Shown: positions 17,034-24,946, counted from the stretch's first letter. The stretch: 45,865 bases of DNA from Nocardia acidivorans NBRC 108247 (GCF_001625085.1 NZ_BDAW01000069.1:1-45865), one strand, 5' to 3'. The notes: generated by a model from the letters alone, not told the origin. Made by a program: numbers and translations.

Positions 17034-17058
17034 GCCCCCGAAAGCATCGGCGGGGAGT

Positions 17059-17095
17059 CCCCTCACATCCGGCGAATCGCGCCGGGTGTGAGGGG
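17059..17095. terminator. Bidirectional terminator overlapping the DUF885 stop
   Basis: CCCCTCACATCCGGCG (17059-17074) pairs with CGCCGGGTGTGAGGGG (17080-17095), 15 of 16 bp. It includes the last codons of the DUF885 gene and lies 25 nt past the small ORF. Confidence 0.8.
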
Positions 17096-18259
17096 TTCGT
17101 CCAAGAGGCGGCGGAATCGCTCGGACCGCTCCGGCGCATCGGCCGCCTTGTCCAGCCAGCCGCCGAGTAGGCGATAGCCCTCCACATACGTGGAGATGTA
17201 GGCACGCCACAGCGGCGAAGACAGAAAGCGCAGCGACTGCCGCGCCCGATCCGGCGTCACCAGACTCCAGCGCTGCAGGAACTCCGCGACATCATCGGCG
17301 CTGCGGCCCCGATCGTGCAGCAGTAGCGCCGCATCCTGGCGCACGCCCAGCAGTTTCGCCGAGGCGGTCGAAATCCGTTCCGCGCGTTCACCATCGAAGC
17401 GCAGTCCGAGGTCGGCGTAGATCTCCTGCGCCCACCGGCCCCAGCCCGGGCCGACAATCGACCGCAAGGCCAGATCGGCCAGGCCCTCGGCCATCAGGCA
17501 CTGCGGGGTGTTCACCACGAAGAGCGTCTGCTCATCCTGTCCGGCCGCCACCAGCCCGGCCTCCTTGCGGCAGTGCTCGGTGTGATGACCGGGATACGAC
17601 TCGTGCGCGATCAGATGCGGCAGCTGTGACAGATGCTGTTTGAGATCGGAGTTGATGGCCACCCGGGACCGATAGTTCCCCAGGTAGTAATTGAAGCCGG
17701 ACCACGGCTTATCGCCGACCACCTCGTACTCCACCCGTTCGTGATCGGGTAGCGGATAGTGTTCGCGGACCAGTTCGCGCAGTGCGCTGGAGAAGGCGTC
17801 GACACATTCCCGGAGTCGTTCGGGCGGAATCTCGTCACCGCGGCGATGGGCGGTAATGCGATCGAAGAGCGCGCCCTCGCCGGGCAGCGCCTCGTCCAAC
17901 CGCCGATGCGCCTCGCGGTAGTCGTCCTCGTCGCCGGGCGCGATATCGACATCGAAGTAGGCGCGCACCTCATCGATGAAGGAGATGTCGTCACCCGCGA
18001 ATTTGCGGCCCGAGCACTCCAGCGCGCGCAGGTGCGCGTCCAGGAATTCGGTGCGCTCGGCGGTGAGCCCGGCCTCGGGCAGTTCCTTGCGCAGTGCGGC
18101 GGCCTGGTCGGCGAGGTCGCGCGGCTGCGGTGCGGGTGCGTTCTCGATCTCGCGGCGCAGGGCCGGATCACCGGTGTAGGCATCGACGAAACCCTCCTCC
18201 AGCCGGTCGAAAGCCAGCCCGAGGCGGAGGTATTCGGTGACGAGTGGATGCGCTGCCAT
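17063..18259 (-). CDS. DUF885 domain protein (predicted zinc peptidase-like)
   Basis: The 398-residue protein belongs to the DUF885 family, helical proteins with a metallopeptidase-like motif. LIAHESYPGHHTEHCRKEAG (about 215-234) carries the HExxPGHH signature, with a possible downstream Glu ligand in CLMAEGLADLAL (about 252-263). YYLGNYRSRVAIN and the C-terminal WRAYISTYVEGYRLL are also typical. No signal peptide is seen, so it is probably cytoplasmic. The ATG lies 8 nt after TACAGT. It diverges from coaA. The substrate is unknown. Confidence 0.85.
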   Translation of the reverse strand: MAAHPLVTEYLRLGLAFDRLEEGFVDAYTGDPALRREIENAPAPQPRDLADQAAALRKELPEAGLTAERTEFLDAHLRALECSGRKFAGDDISFIDEVRAYFDVDIAPGDEDDYREAHRRLDEALPGEGALFDRITAHRRGDEIPPERLRECVDAFSSALRELVREHYPLPDHERVEYEVVGDKPWSGFNYYLGNYRSRVAINSDLKQHLSQLPHLIAHESYPGHHTEHCRKEAGLVAAGQDEQTLFVVNTPQCLMAEGLADLALRSIVGPGWGRWAQEIYADLGLRFDGERAERISTASAKLLGVRQDAALLLHDRGRSADDVAEFLQRWSLVTPDRARQSLRFLSSPLWRAYISTYVEGYRLLGGWLDKAADAPERSERFRRLLDEPLTPGAIRRM

Positions 18260-18360
18260 AACAGGCGACTGTATTGGATTGCACGGCTTCCGGTGTCGTG
18301 GACGGCACCCCCGCTATGGCATATGTCACGTGGGTTACCGGCCAGTAGCAACACCTGGTG

Positions 18361-18389
18361 TTCACCCGGTTGTTGGACCCGAGCACAAT
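18361..18389 (+). promoter_or_regulatory. coaA promoter (-35 TTCACC, -10 CACAAT)
   Basis: TTCACC (18361-18366) and CACAAT (18384-18389) are separated by 17 nt. The expected +1 falls on the ATG of a 10-codon leader ORF at 18396. Confidence 0.55.
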
Positions 18390-18395
18390 TCGGCT

Positions 18396-18428
18396 ATGCG
18401 TTGTCGGCCGATCCTGGGACGTGGATAA
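18396..18428 (+). CDS. 10-residue leader peptide of coaA (candidate)
   Basis: ATG 18396 opens MRCRPILGRG and stops at TAA 18426-18428, immediately before the coaA ATG (TAA|ATG). Its ATG lies 7 nt after the CACAAT box, so it would be translated leaderless. Translation of the leader could deliver ribosomes to coaA by re-initiation. Confidence 0.45.
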   Translation: MRCRPILGRG

Positions 18429-19361
18429 ATGGCACGGATGAGCGAGCCGAGTCCCTATGTGGAATTCGACCGGAAGCAGTGGCGCACACTGCGTAAGTCG
18501 ACTCCCCTGGTGCTCACCGAGGAAGAGCTGACCGGCCTGCGCGGTCTGGGCGAGCAGATCGACCTCGAGGAGGTCGCCGAGGTCTACCTGCCGCTGGCCC
18601 GTCTGATTCATCTCCAGGTCGCCGCCAAGCAGCGCCTGTTCGCCGCGACCGCGACCTTCCTCGGCGAGACCCACCCGGATCGCCAGGTGCCGTATGTGAT
18701 CGGTGTGGCGGGCTCGGTGGCGGTCGGCAAATCCACCACCGCCCGCGTGCTGCAGGCGCTGCTGGCGCGCTGGGATCACCATCCGCGGGTGGATCTGGTC
18801 ACCACCGACGGATTCCTGTATCCGACAGCCGAACTCACCCGGCGCGGCATCATGCATCGCAAGGGTTTCCCGGAGTCCTACGACCGCCGCAAACTGCTGC
18901 GCTTCGTCACCGAGGTGAAATCCGGGGCGACCGAGGTGTGCGCACCGGTCTACTCGCATATCGCCTACGACATCGTTCCGGGCGAATTCCACTGTGTGCG
19001 CCAGCCCGACATCCTGATCGTCGAGGGCCTGAACGTGCTGCAGACCGGACCGCGGCTGATGGTCTCGGATCTATTCGACTTCTCCGTCTACGTGGACGCG
19101 CGCATCGAGGATATCGAGAACTGGTACGTGCAGCGCTTCCTGTCCCTGCGCGAAACCGCCTTCGCCGATCCGAATTCGCACTTCCACCACTACGCGCGCT
19201 TCAACGACTCCGAGGCCACCAGTGCGGCCAAGGAGATCTGGAACAACACCAACCGGCCGAATCTGGTGGACAACATCCTGCCCACCCGCCCGCGCGCGAC
19301 GCTGGTGCTGCGCAAGGACGCCGATCACGCCATCAACAGGCTGCGCCTGCGCAAGCTCTGA
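18429..19361 (+). CDS. coaA: Type I pantothenate kinase
   Basis: CoaA phosphorylates pantothenate, the first committed step of coenzyme A synthesis. The 310-residue P-loop kinase shows GVAGSVAVGKST (about 92-103), DLVTTDGFLYP, RRGIMHRKGFPESYD, PVYSHIAYDIVPGE, IVEGLNVLQ and FHHYARFND, all typical of the bacterial type I enzyme, which is feedback-inhibited by CoA. The ATG directly follows the stop of a short leader ORF; the stretch GGGACGTGGATAA before it gives a weak ribosome site. It diverges from DUF885 and converges on a conserved hypothetical gene. Confidence 0.96.
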   Translation: MARMSEPSPYVEFDRKQWRTLRKSTPLVLTEEELTGLRGLGEQIDLEEVAEVYLPLARLIHLQVAAKQRLFAATATFLGETHPDRQVPYVIGVAGSVAVGKSTTARVLQALLARWDHHPRVDLVTTDGFLYPTAELTRRGIMHRKGFPESYDRRKLLRFVTEVKSGATEVCAPVYSHIAYDIVPGEFHCVRQPDILIVEGLNVLQTGPRLMVSDLFDFSVYVDARIEDIENWYVQRFLSLRETAFADPNSHFHHYARFNDSEATSAAKEIWNNTNRPNLVDNILPTRPRATLVLRKDADHAINRLRLRKL

Positions 19362-19364
19362 GTT

Positions 19365-19958
19365 TCATAGTCGCCAGGCCGCGTCCAGCCGCGCCGCCAC
19401 ATCGATATCGGTGGCTGCCTGGATATTCGGCTTGCAGATCTCCGCGGCGATATAGCGCGAGACGAAGCGGCGGATCTCATGATCGACGCTGGCCAGAATG
19501 CGCAGCAGCTCCCCGCGCCGGGACGCGCTCGCCACATTGATGCGCACATTGCTGGGTTGCGGCTCGTCGATTTCGATGAGCACCCGCAGCGGTTCGGCGG
19601 TGCGGACGGTGAGGTGCAGGTGAATGGTGCCGTCCACATGGAACCGATAGCGGTCCACCGCCAGGTCGATGAGCAGATCGACATCCAGCGGGATCACCAG
19701 ATCGTACGAAATGTAGTCCTGCGGTTCACGATTCAATCGCGGTTGCCCCAACCGCACCGCCGCCGAGAGTTTCGCGATGCGCCCGGGCCCCACCCCGATC
19801 GGACCGAATTCGAAGGCCTCGCCGGTGAGTTTCTCGAATGCCCCCGCTATGCGCTCCGGTGAGGCCGCGTACTCCAGGAACCGGCGACCGAACTCCTCAT
19901 AGCTGAGGTAGGACTGTACATCCGCCGGGCCGCTCCGCCCTTCGTTCAGCTCACTCAT
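19365..19958 (-). CDS. Conserved actinobacterial protein, unknown function
   Basis: This 197-residue protein has a helical N-terminal part (SYLSYEEFGRRFLEYAASPERI, FEKLTGEAFEFGPIGVGPG) and a beta-rich middle (DYISYDLVIPLDVDLLIDL, YRFHVDGTIHLHLTVRTAEPLRVLIEI), ending with an amphipathic helix. It has no Cys in the core, no signal peptide and no catalytic motif I can name. The middle resembles a lipid- or ligand-binding sheet, but that is only an impression. ATG 19958 follows CGGAG. Its stop lies 3 bp from the coaA stop, so the two converge. Confidence 0.8.
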   Translation of the reverse strand: MSELNEGRSGPADVQSYLSYEEFGRRFLEYAASPERIAGAFEKLTGEAFEFGPIGVGPGRIAKLSAAVRLGQPRLNREPQDYISYDLVIPLDVDLLIDLAVDRYRFHVDGTIHLHLTVRTAEPLRVLIEIDEPQPSNVRINVASASRRGELLRILASVDHEIRRFVSRYIAAEICKPNIQAATDIDVAARLDAAWRL

Positions 19959-20011
19959 GCACTCCGACGGTACGGCAGCGACAAGCTCGCGAACCACGGA
20001 AGCCATTGCAC

Positions 20012-20042
20012 TGCAACACAACCGTTGACTTGCCGTGTTGCA
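20012..20042. promoter_or_regulatory. Inverted repeat TGCAACAC-N15-GTGTTGCA
   Basis: Perfect 8-bp arms at 20012-20019 and 20035-20042, located between the hypothetical gene (start 19958) and the uppS stop (20076). It could be an operator of the hypothetical gene or a weak uppS terminator. Confidence 0.5.
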
Positions 20043-20075
20043 AGCACAACCGGGATCACCCGCCGAGGCGGCGTG

Positions 20076-20855
20076 CTAGACGCCGAAGCGGCGGTGCCTG
20101 GCGGCGAAATCGCGCAGGGCACGCAGGAAGTCGACGCGGCGGAATTCGGGCCAGTACGCCTCGGTGAACCAGATCTCCGAATACGCGCTCTGCCACAACA
20201 GGAATCCGGAGAGCCGCTGCTCACCGGAGGTGCGGATCACCAGATCCGGATCGGGCTGCCCGGAGGTGTACAGGTGTTGCCCGATGGCGTCGACGGTGAT
20301 CGACTGCACCAGATCCTCACCGGTCTCCCCGGCCTCGACCTCCTGGCGCACCAGCGAGCGCACCGCATCGGTGATCTCCTGCCGTCCGCCGTAGCCGATG
20401 GCCACATTCACGTGCACGCCGCTGCGGCCGCTGGTGCGTTTGGCGGCCTCCCGCAATCGCCCGGCCACATCCTCGGGCAGCTGATCGAGCGCACCCACGA
20501 TGCGGACGCTCGAATTCTGTTCCGGCGCGGAGAGTTCGTCGACCACATCGGTGATGACCTCGAAGAGCGTGTCCAGCTCGTCCTGATCGCGGCGCAGGTT
20601 CTCGGTGGAAAGCAGGTAGACGGTGACCATTTCGATCCCGGACTCACCGCACCAGCCGACCAGCTCGGCGATTTTGAGCGCACCCACCCGATGTCCGTGA
20701 CTCACATCGGTGAAGCCGTTCTCGCGCGCCCAGCGCCGATTACCATCGCACATCACGGCAACGTGGCGCGGATGCTGCTTACCTGCCAGTTGCTTGGTCA
20801 ACCGCGCTTCGTAAATGCGATACGGCAGTCCACGGACCTGACTCGCAAGCTTCAC
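20076..20855 (-). CDS. uppS: cis-Prenyltransferase (Z-farnesyl/decaprenyl diphosphate synthase family)
   Basis: The protein is 259 residues. HVAVMCDGNRRWARENGF carries the catalytic Asp37 and the IPP-binding motif; SGEQRLSGFLLWQSAYSE and WFTEAYWPEFR are the C-terminal signatures. The partner beside hlyIII in M. tuberculosis is Rv1086, which makes the short omega,E,Z-farnesyl diphosphate used to build decaprenyl phosphate; this gene probably does the same, giving the carrier lipid for cell-wall arabinogalactan. GTG 20855 matches that N-terminus (GLPYRIYEARL) and lies 8 nt after TACTGT; the upstream extension to 20978 is Arg/Ser-rich and unlikely. Confidence 0.92.
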   Translation of the reverse strand: MKLASQVRGLPYRIYEARLTKQLAGKQHPRHVAVMCDGNRRWARENGFTDVSHGHRVGALKIAELVGWCGESGIEMVTVYLLSTENLRRDQDELDTLFEVITDVVDELSAPEQNSSVRIVGALDQLPEDVAGRLREAAKRTSGRSGVHVNVAIGYGGRQEITDAVRSLVRQEVEAGETGEDLVQSITVDAIGQHLYTSGQPDPDLVIRTSGEQRLSGFLLWQSAYSEIWFTEAYWPEFRRVDFLRALRDFAARHRRFGV

Positions 20856-20987
20856 GGAGAGGAACAGTACGCCCCCGCGGCGGCTGCCGGAGCGACCGGG
20901 ACGGTGGTCTGAAACAGGACCGCAGCCGGATACGGACGACCCGGACGAGTCGATGAGTCGCCGGACACTTCCGGGCAATGCGCCGCG

Positions 20988-21007
20988 AACCTACGGTACC
21001 GTAGGTT
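20988..21007. promoter_or_regulatory. Perfect 20-bp palindrome before hemolysin III
   Basis: AACCTACGGTACCGTAGGTT is fully self-complementary and lies 15 nt before the GTG of the hlyIII gene and 132 bp from the uppS start. Its length and perfect symmetry indicate a dimeric repressor site; the regulator is unknown. Confidence 0.75.
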
Positions 21008-21022
21008 ACCGAGGAGGAACCT

Positions 21023-21769
21023 GTGTCCGATACCGTGCCACCGCCACCCCCCGCCCCCGCGGCGGACGCCCCGCTCCACGCGCCCGGCCTCGTAGAGAAG
21101 GGACTCGCGGCCGTGGGAGACGAGCTCACGCTGATCAAACCTCGTATGCGCGGCTGGATTCACGCCTGGGCCGTCGGTATCGCCGCCATCGCGGTGATCG
21201 TGCTGGTGAGCGTGGCATCGACCGTCTCCGCGACCGCCGCCTGGTCGACGGCCGTCTACGGGCTGACCGTCTGCGGCGTTTTCGGTATCAGCGCCACCTA
21301 TCACCGGGTGAACTGGCGAACCGCCCGCGCGCGCATGTGGATGAAGCGGGCCGATCACTCGATGATCTTCCTGTTCATCGCCGGGTCGTACACGCCGTTC
21401 GCCCTCCTGGGCGTGCGCGGCCGGGCCGGAACCATCCTGTTGATCACCGTCTGGGCGGGTGCGCTGGCGGGTGTCGCATTGAAGATGCTGTGGCCCACCG
21501 CTCCTCGATGGGTCGGGGTTCCGCTGTATCTGCTGCTGGGCTGGGCCATTGTGCCGGTGGCCGGGACGCTCATCTCGAATGTCGGCTCGACACCGGTATT
21601 GCTGCTGCTCGCGGGCGGTATCGCCTATAGCGTCGGCGGAATTCTGTATGCCGCGCGCTGGCCCGATCCGTGGCCGGAGGTCTTCGGGCATCACGAGTTC
21701 TTCCATGCCGCGACGGTGGTCGCGGCGCTCTGCCATTACATAGCCGTCTGGTTGGTACTGCTGCGCTGA
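21023..21769 (+). CDS. Hemolysin III family (PAQR/YqfA) membrane protein
   Basis: The 248-residue protein has a Pro/Ala-rich N-terminal tail and seven predicted transmembrane segments. It carries the family motifs GISATYHRVNW (first His), ADHSMIFLFIAGSYTPF (Asp/His metal site) and FGHHEFFHAATVVAALCHY (final His cluster). The PAQR/HlyIII family coordinates a zinc and is related to ceramidase-like hydrolases; bacterial members have been linked to membrane fluidity. GTG 21023 is preceded by GAGGAGG. A perfect palindrome lies directly upstream. Orientation to uppS matches Rv1085c. Confidence 0.92.
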   Translation: MSDTVPPPPPAPAADAPLHAPGLVEKGLAAVGDELTLIKPRMRGWIHAWAVGIAAIAVIVLVSVASTVSATAAWSTAVYGLTVCGVFGISATYHRVNWRTARARMWMKRADHSMIFLFIAGSYTPFALLGVRGRAGTILLITVWAGALAGVALKMLWPTAPRWVGVPLYLLLGWAIVPVAGTLISNVGSTPVLLLLAGGIAYSVGGILYAARWPDPWPEVFGHHEFFHAATVVAALCHYIAVWLVLLR

Positions 21770-21827
21770 GTTCCGACGCGGCGCCGAGCAATTACTCACA
21801 AACGTGCACTGAGGGCCGAAAGGTCTC

Positions 21828-21833
21828 TAAAGT
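21828..21833 (+). promoter_or_regulatory. Candidate -10 box upstream of the adenylate cyclase
   Basis: TAAAGT with a TGCACT-like -35 17 nt upstream (21805-21810). Confidence 0.4.
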
Positions 21834-21866
21834 CCTGAGAAACACCCGGCCGGACGACCCCTAGGC

Positions 21867-21922
21867 ATGACACCGCAATGACACCACCGACCGTCGCCCG
21901 CGCGACGCCCATGGCGACGTGA
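21867..21922 (+). other. Two overlapping leader ORFs before the adenylate cyclase
   Basis: ATG 21867 encodes MTPQ and stops in ATGA, which holds the next start (21878). That ORF encodes MTPPTVARATPMAT and stops in GTGA, which holds the cyclase GTG (21919). Three start-stop overlaps in a row suggest translational coupling, though chance is possible. Confidence 0.4.
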
Positions 21923-23505
21923 TCAGCAGACTCATTCTGTGGGCGCTGCGCGCGCGGTGGGGTTTGTCGGCCGTGGTCATGGCGTGCAACCTCGGCGGTC
22001 TCGCGGTCATCACCATCGAACTCTGGCTCAGCGGGTTCTTCGGCCGCCTCGGCCCGGAGTGGGTGAACACCTTCACCCAGGTCGCCATCTATCCGAGCAT
22101 CGGCGCGGCCATCGGCATCGTGCTCGCGGTGCGGGATCGGCAGTTGAACTTCGGCTGGCTCGATCAGCGCCGACCGCCGACCGAAGCCGAGGCACGGCGA
22201 CTGCTCCAGGTGCCCTTGGCGGTCACCCTGCGTGCCCTGGCCATCTGGGTGCCCGGTGTCATCATCGCCGCGGCGGTGTTCGCGCACGCCACGCCGCAGC
22301 GGGATTTCGCGGTGGTGCTGTCCATGTTCACGCTCGGCGGGATGGAATCGGCGGCGATCACCTATCTGATCGTGGACCGGTTGATCCGGCCCACGATTCC
22401 GGTGGTCGCGGAGGTGCTGGACGATACCGCGCACTGGAGTTCGACCGTGCTGATGCGGGTGCTGGTCACCTTCGCGGTGGTGGGCGCGGTGCCGCTGTTC
22501 ATGCTCATCACCGTGCTCGCCGACCCGTCCTCGGCCTATCCGGATCGGGTGCGCACCGCCATCTACCTTGCGGTGGTGGGACTTTCGGCCGGATCGGTCG
22601 CCACCGCGGCCCTGGCGCGCGCGGTCGCCACCCCCATGCACACCCTGCGCGACGCACTCGACCGAATAGCGCACGGCGATCTCGACGTGCGGGTGCCGAT
22701 CGGCAGCACCAGTGAGATCGGTCGGCTGGAGCATTCGGTCAACGAACTCGCCACGAATCTGCGTGAGCGCGAACGGATGCGGACCGTCTTCGGGCGGCAC
22801 GTCGGCCAGGAGGTGGCCGAGCGGGCGCTGTCCGGGAACGATATCTCCGGGGTCACCAATCTCACCGGCGATACCCGGGTGGTGACGGCCCTTTTCGTGG
22901 ATGTCACCGGATCGGTCGCGCTCGCCACCGAACTCGCGCCGCACGATTTCGTCGCCAAATTGAATCGGCTGCTGTCGATCGTGGTGGCGGCCACCGAGGA
23001 GAACCACGGGCTGGTCAACAAGTTCGAGGGTGATGCGGCGCTGTGCATCTTCGGCGCGCCCCTGGCCTTGGACGACAATGCGACCCCGGCCCTGCGCGCC
23101 GCCCGGCGGATTCGCGATGAGGTGGTCGCCGCCGGTGAACTCGATATCGGCATCGGGGTGGCGCGCGGGGTGGTCTTCGCCGGTGATGTCGGCGCGGACA
23201 CCCGACTCGAGTTCACCGTCATCGGCGACGCGGTCAACGAGGCCGCCCGCCTCACCACCGAGGCCAAACTGGTGCCGCGCCGCATTCTGGCCAGTCAGGC
23301 GGTTATCGACGCCGCCGCCGAGTTCGAGCGCAGTAAGTGGGAGCTGCGCGACATCCTCCACCTCCGCGGCCGCAAAGAGCCCACTCCAAGCTGGACCGAT
23401 ATTCCGTCCCGCACGTCAGCCCGCCGCAACGGCACCGTCCCGCCGGGCGAGCGGGAGTCGGCCGCACCCCCGGAGACCGCCGCCGACCTGGCAAACGATC
23501 ACTAG
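21919..23505 (+). CDS. Membrane adenylate cyclase, 6TM-HAMP-class III
   Basis: The 528-residue protein has six N-terminal membrane helices (about 10-225), a HAMP linker (ARAVATPMHTLRDALDRIAHGDLDVRVP, about 231-285) and a class III cyclase domain. The domain has the metal Asp in ALFVDVTGSVALA (about 328-340), substrate Lys and second metal Asp in NKFEGDAALCIFGAP (about 367-381), and IGDAVNEAARLTTEA (about 434-448). It should convert ATP to cAMP. The layout matches the Rv1318c-Rv1320c/Rv3645 group. The start is GTG, overlapping a leader ORF stop. The C-terminal 40 residues are a disordered Pro/Ser/Ala tail. Confidence 0.93.
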   Translation: MISRLILWALRARWGLSAVVMACNLGGLAVITIELWLSGFFGRLGPEWVNTFTQVAIYPSIGAAIGIVLAVRDRQLNFGWLDQRRPPTEAEARRLLQVPLAVTLRALAIWVPGVIIAAAVFAHATPQRDFAVVLSMFTLGGMESAAITYLIVDRLIRPTIPVVAEVLDDTAHWSSTVLMRVLVTFAVVGAVPLFMLITVLADPSSAYPDRVRTAIYLAVVGLSAGSVATAALARAVATPMHTLRDALDRIAHGDLDVRVPIGSTSEIGRLEHSVNELATNLRERERMRTVFGRHVGQEVAERALSGNDISGVTNLTGDTRVVTALFVDVTGSVALATELAPHDFVAKLNRLLSIVVAATEENHGLVNKFEGDAALCIFGAPLALDDNATPALRAARRIRDEVVAAGELDIGIGVARGVVFAGDVGADTRLEFTVIGDAVNEAARLTTEAKLVPRRILASQAVIDAAAEFERSKWELRDILHLRGRKEPTPSWTDIPSRTSARRNGTVPPGERESAAPPETAADLANDH

Positions 23506-23561
23506 TCATGCATGGCATTCGCGGTGACGAAGGAACGGTACGAGAGCGGAACGGTACACAT

Positions 23562-23591
23562 GCCCCGGACTGTAGGGACCGCGACCGGGGC
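23562..23591 (+). terminator. Terminator after the adenylate cyclase
   Basis: GCCCCGG (23562-23568) pairs with CCGGGGC (23585-23591), followed at some distance by GGGTTTTGT. Confidence 0.55.
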
Positions 23592-23681
23592 TGAGCAAAG
23601 GGTTTTGTCCTACTCGGGGACTAGTCGGATCGGTACCTGTGGGGGATTCGGCGATGGGGTGGGAGAGGTCACGCTGGAAGC

Positions 23682-24149
23682 ATGACCGACGTCAGTGCTT
23701 CGCATCGATTGCCCGCCACCCCGGAACCCGTTCGCGCACCGCTACTTTCGCTGGCCTACCGGGCGATCGTCATCGCGCTGCTGGCCGGGGTGGGTGAGAC
23801 GGTGCTGCGTGCCGGCATCGCCCTGGCCGATCCGGACACCAATGCCGGTGGGCTGGTGTACGGATTACTCATCCGCGCCGCCATCTACCTGACCGTATTG
23901 ACCGTCGCGGTGCGCATGGCCGCCGGAATCGGCTGGGCGCGAATAGCTTTGATCCTCGGCCTGGGAACCGTCGGGCTGGCGTCGCTGGTCGCCGAGCCGA
24001 TCGGCGCGGTGTTGTCCGGAACGGTGTCGGTGGACTGGAACGCCGGATCGTTGGCGATCGGTGCGCTTCGGACGGTGCATATCATCGCGGTCCTGGTCGC
24101 CGTCCCCGCCATGATCCGCGCGGGCATGCGGGTTCGGGGGTTCCGGTAG
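23682..24149 (+). CDS. Four-helix membrane protein, unknown function
   Basis: The 155-residue protein has a short polar N-terminus and four hydrophobic segments: AYRAIVIALLAGVGETVL, LLIRAAIYLTVLTVAV, IALILGLGTVGLASLVAEPIG and VHIIAVLVAVPAMIRAG. Nothing beyond the membrane topology is informative; it resembles small DoxX- or DUF-type membrane proteins of actinobacteria without a clear signature. ATG 23682 lies after GCTGGAAGC, a weak ribosome site. It is on the same strand as the cyclase, 176 bp downstream of a likely terminator. Confidence 0.72.
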   Translation: MTDVSASHRLPATPEPVRAPLLSLAYRAIVIALLAGVGETVLRAGIALADPDTNAGGLVYGLLIRAAIYLTVLTVAVRMAAGIGWARIALILGLGTVGLASLVAEPIGAVLSGTVSVDWNAGSLAIGALRTVHIIAVLVAVPAMIRAGMRVRGFR

Positions 24150-24195
24150 TAATCGCCGAAAAAACAACGGATATGCGTAATCCTTTGTTAGCGAA

Positions 24196-24604
24196 CTAGT
24201 TTCGCGCTCGGGCTGCGGGTTTGGGCTGGTAGTGCTTGGCTTGGCGCTGATGTGAGTGGTCGCCGTGGAGGGGTCGGGGTTCGCGGCAACGCGGGGTATT
24301 CGCGGACGGGGGAGGCTGGTCAGGTCGCCCATGGCCTGTGGCGACGGTTTGAAGCTGGGTGTTCGCAATCCTCCCGTTGCCGGTCATCGCCGGCTGTGGC
24401 GGAATCGCGGTGTCGATGAGGACGGCGGCTTCGCGGGCGGTGTCTGCGAGCCGCGCGGCGACGGCCTTCTTGTAGTCGCGTGCGCACTGGGACGCGCGCG
24501 GTGCTGCGGGTCGTGGAGTTCGACGGCGATGTAGGGGCGCAGGGGTGTCGTGGGGGATGTCGAAGGCGGGTCGGGGTGGTCACCGAGGGTTCTTTCGATG
24601 GTGG
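24196..24604 (-). pseudogene. Degenerate frame, unrecognised protein (frameshift in a (CG)4 run)
   Basis: Directly after the SDR fragment stop, one minus-strand frame reads TTIERTLGDHPDPP...LRPYIAVELHDPQHRA and then degenerates. From a CGCGCGCG run at 24493-24500 the frame shifted by 2 nt reads SQCARDYKKAVAARLADTA, REAAVLIDTAIPPQPAMTG and goes on to a His/Pro/Arg-rich end with TAG at 24196. Removing one CG pair rejoins the two halves. The 5' end is missing. I do not recognise the family. This and the flanking fragments mark 24.15-25.8 kb as decayed accessory DNA. Confidence 0.5.
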
Positions 24605-24946
24605 TCAGCGCTGCCGGGCCGGCCGCACGACGATTTCGTTCACGTCGACATCGGCGGGCTGATCGATGGCATAGGAGATGGCCGCGGCGATGGCGTCCGG
24701 TGCGAGGGCGTGTGCCCGATAGGCGCGCATCGCCTGCGCCGCAACGGGATCGGTGATGGAATCCGCCAACTCGGAGGCGACCACGCCTGGTGAGATGGTC
24801 GTGACCCGGATCGACGGATCGCATTCCTGACGCAGACCCTCGGTGATCGCCCACGCGGCGTATTTACTCCCCGAATACACGGCGCTGGTCGGCACCACCT
24901 GGTGCGCACCGATACTCGCGACGGTGACGAAGTGTCCGAATCCCTG
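24605..24946 (-). pseudogene. C-terminal fragment of a short-chain dehydrogenase (5' part deleted)
   Basis: The frame reads GFGHFVTVASIGAHQVVP, then the SDR active site SAVYSGSKYAAWAITEGLR (Tyr and Lys of YxxxK), VTTISPGVVASELADSI, and ends VDVNEIVVRP with TGA. The active-site Ser region VASIG is present, but the nucleotide-binding TGxxxGIG half (about 130 residues) is missing. At 24944-24950 the sequence switches directly into the N-terminus of a divergently oriented XRE gene, so a deletion took the 5' ends of both. A GTG at 24898 could start a 97-residue remnant, not a working enzyme. Confidence 0.82.

Noticed and set aside
24150..24604. Insertion-sequence remnant
   Set aside because: Unusual composition suggested a transposase, but no DDE motif, terminal inverted repeats or target duplication are visible; described as an unrecognised pseudogene instead.
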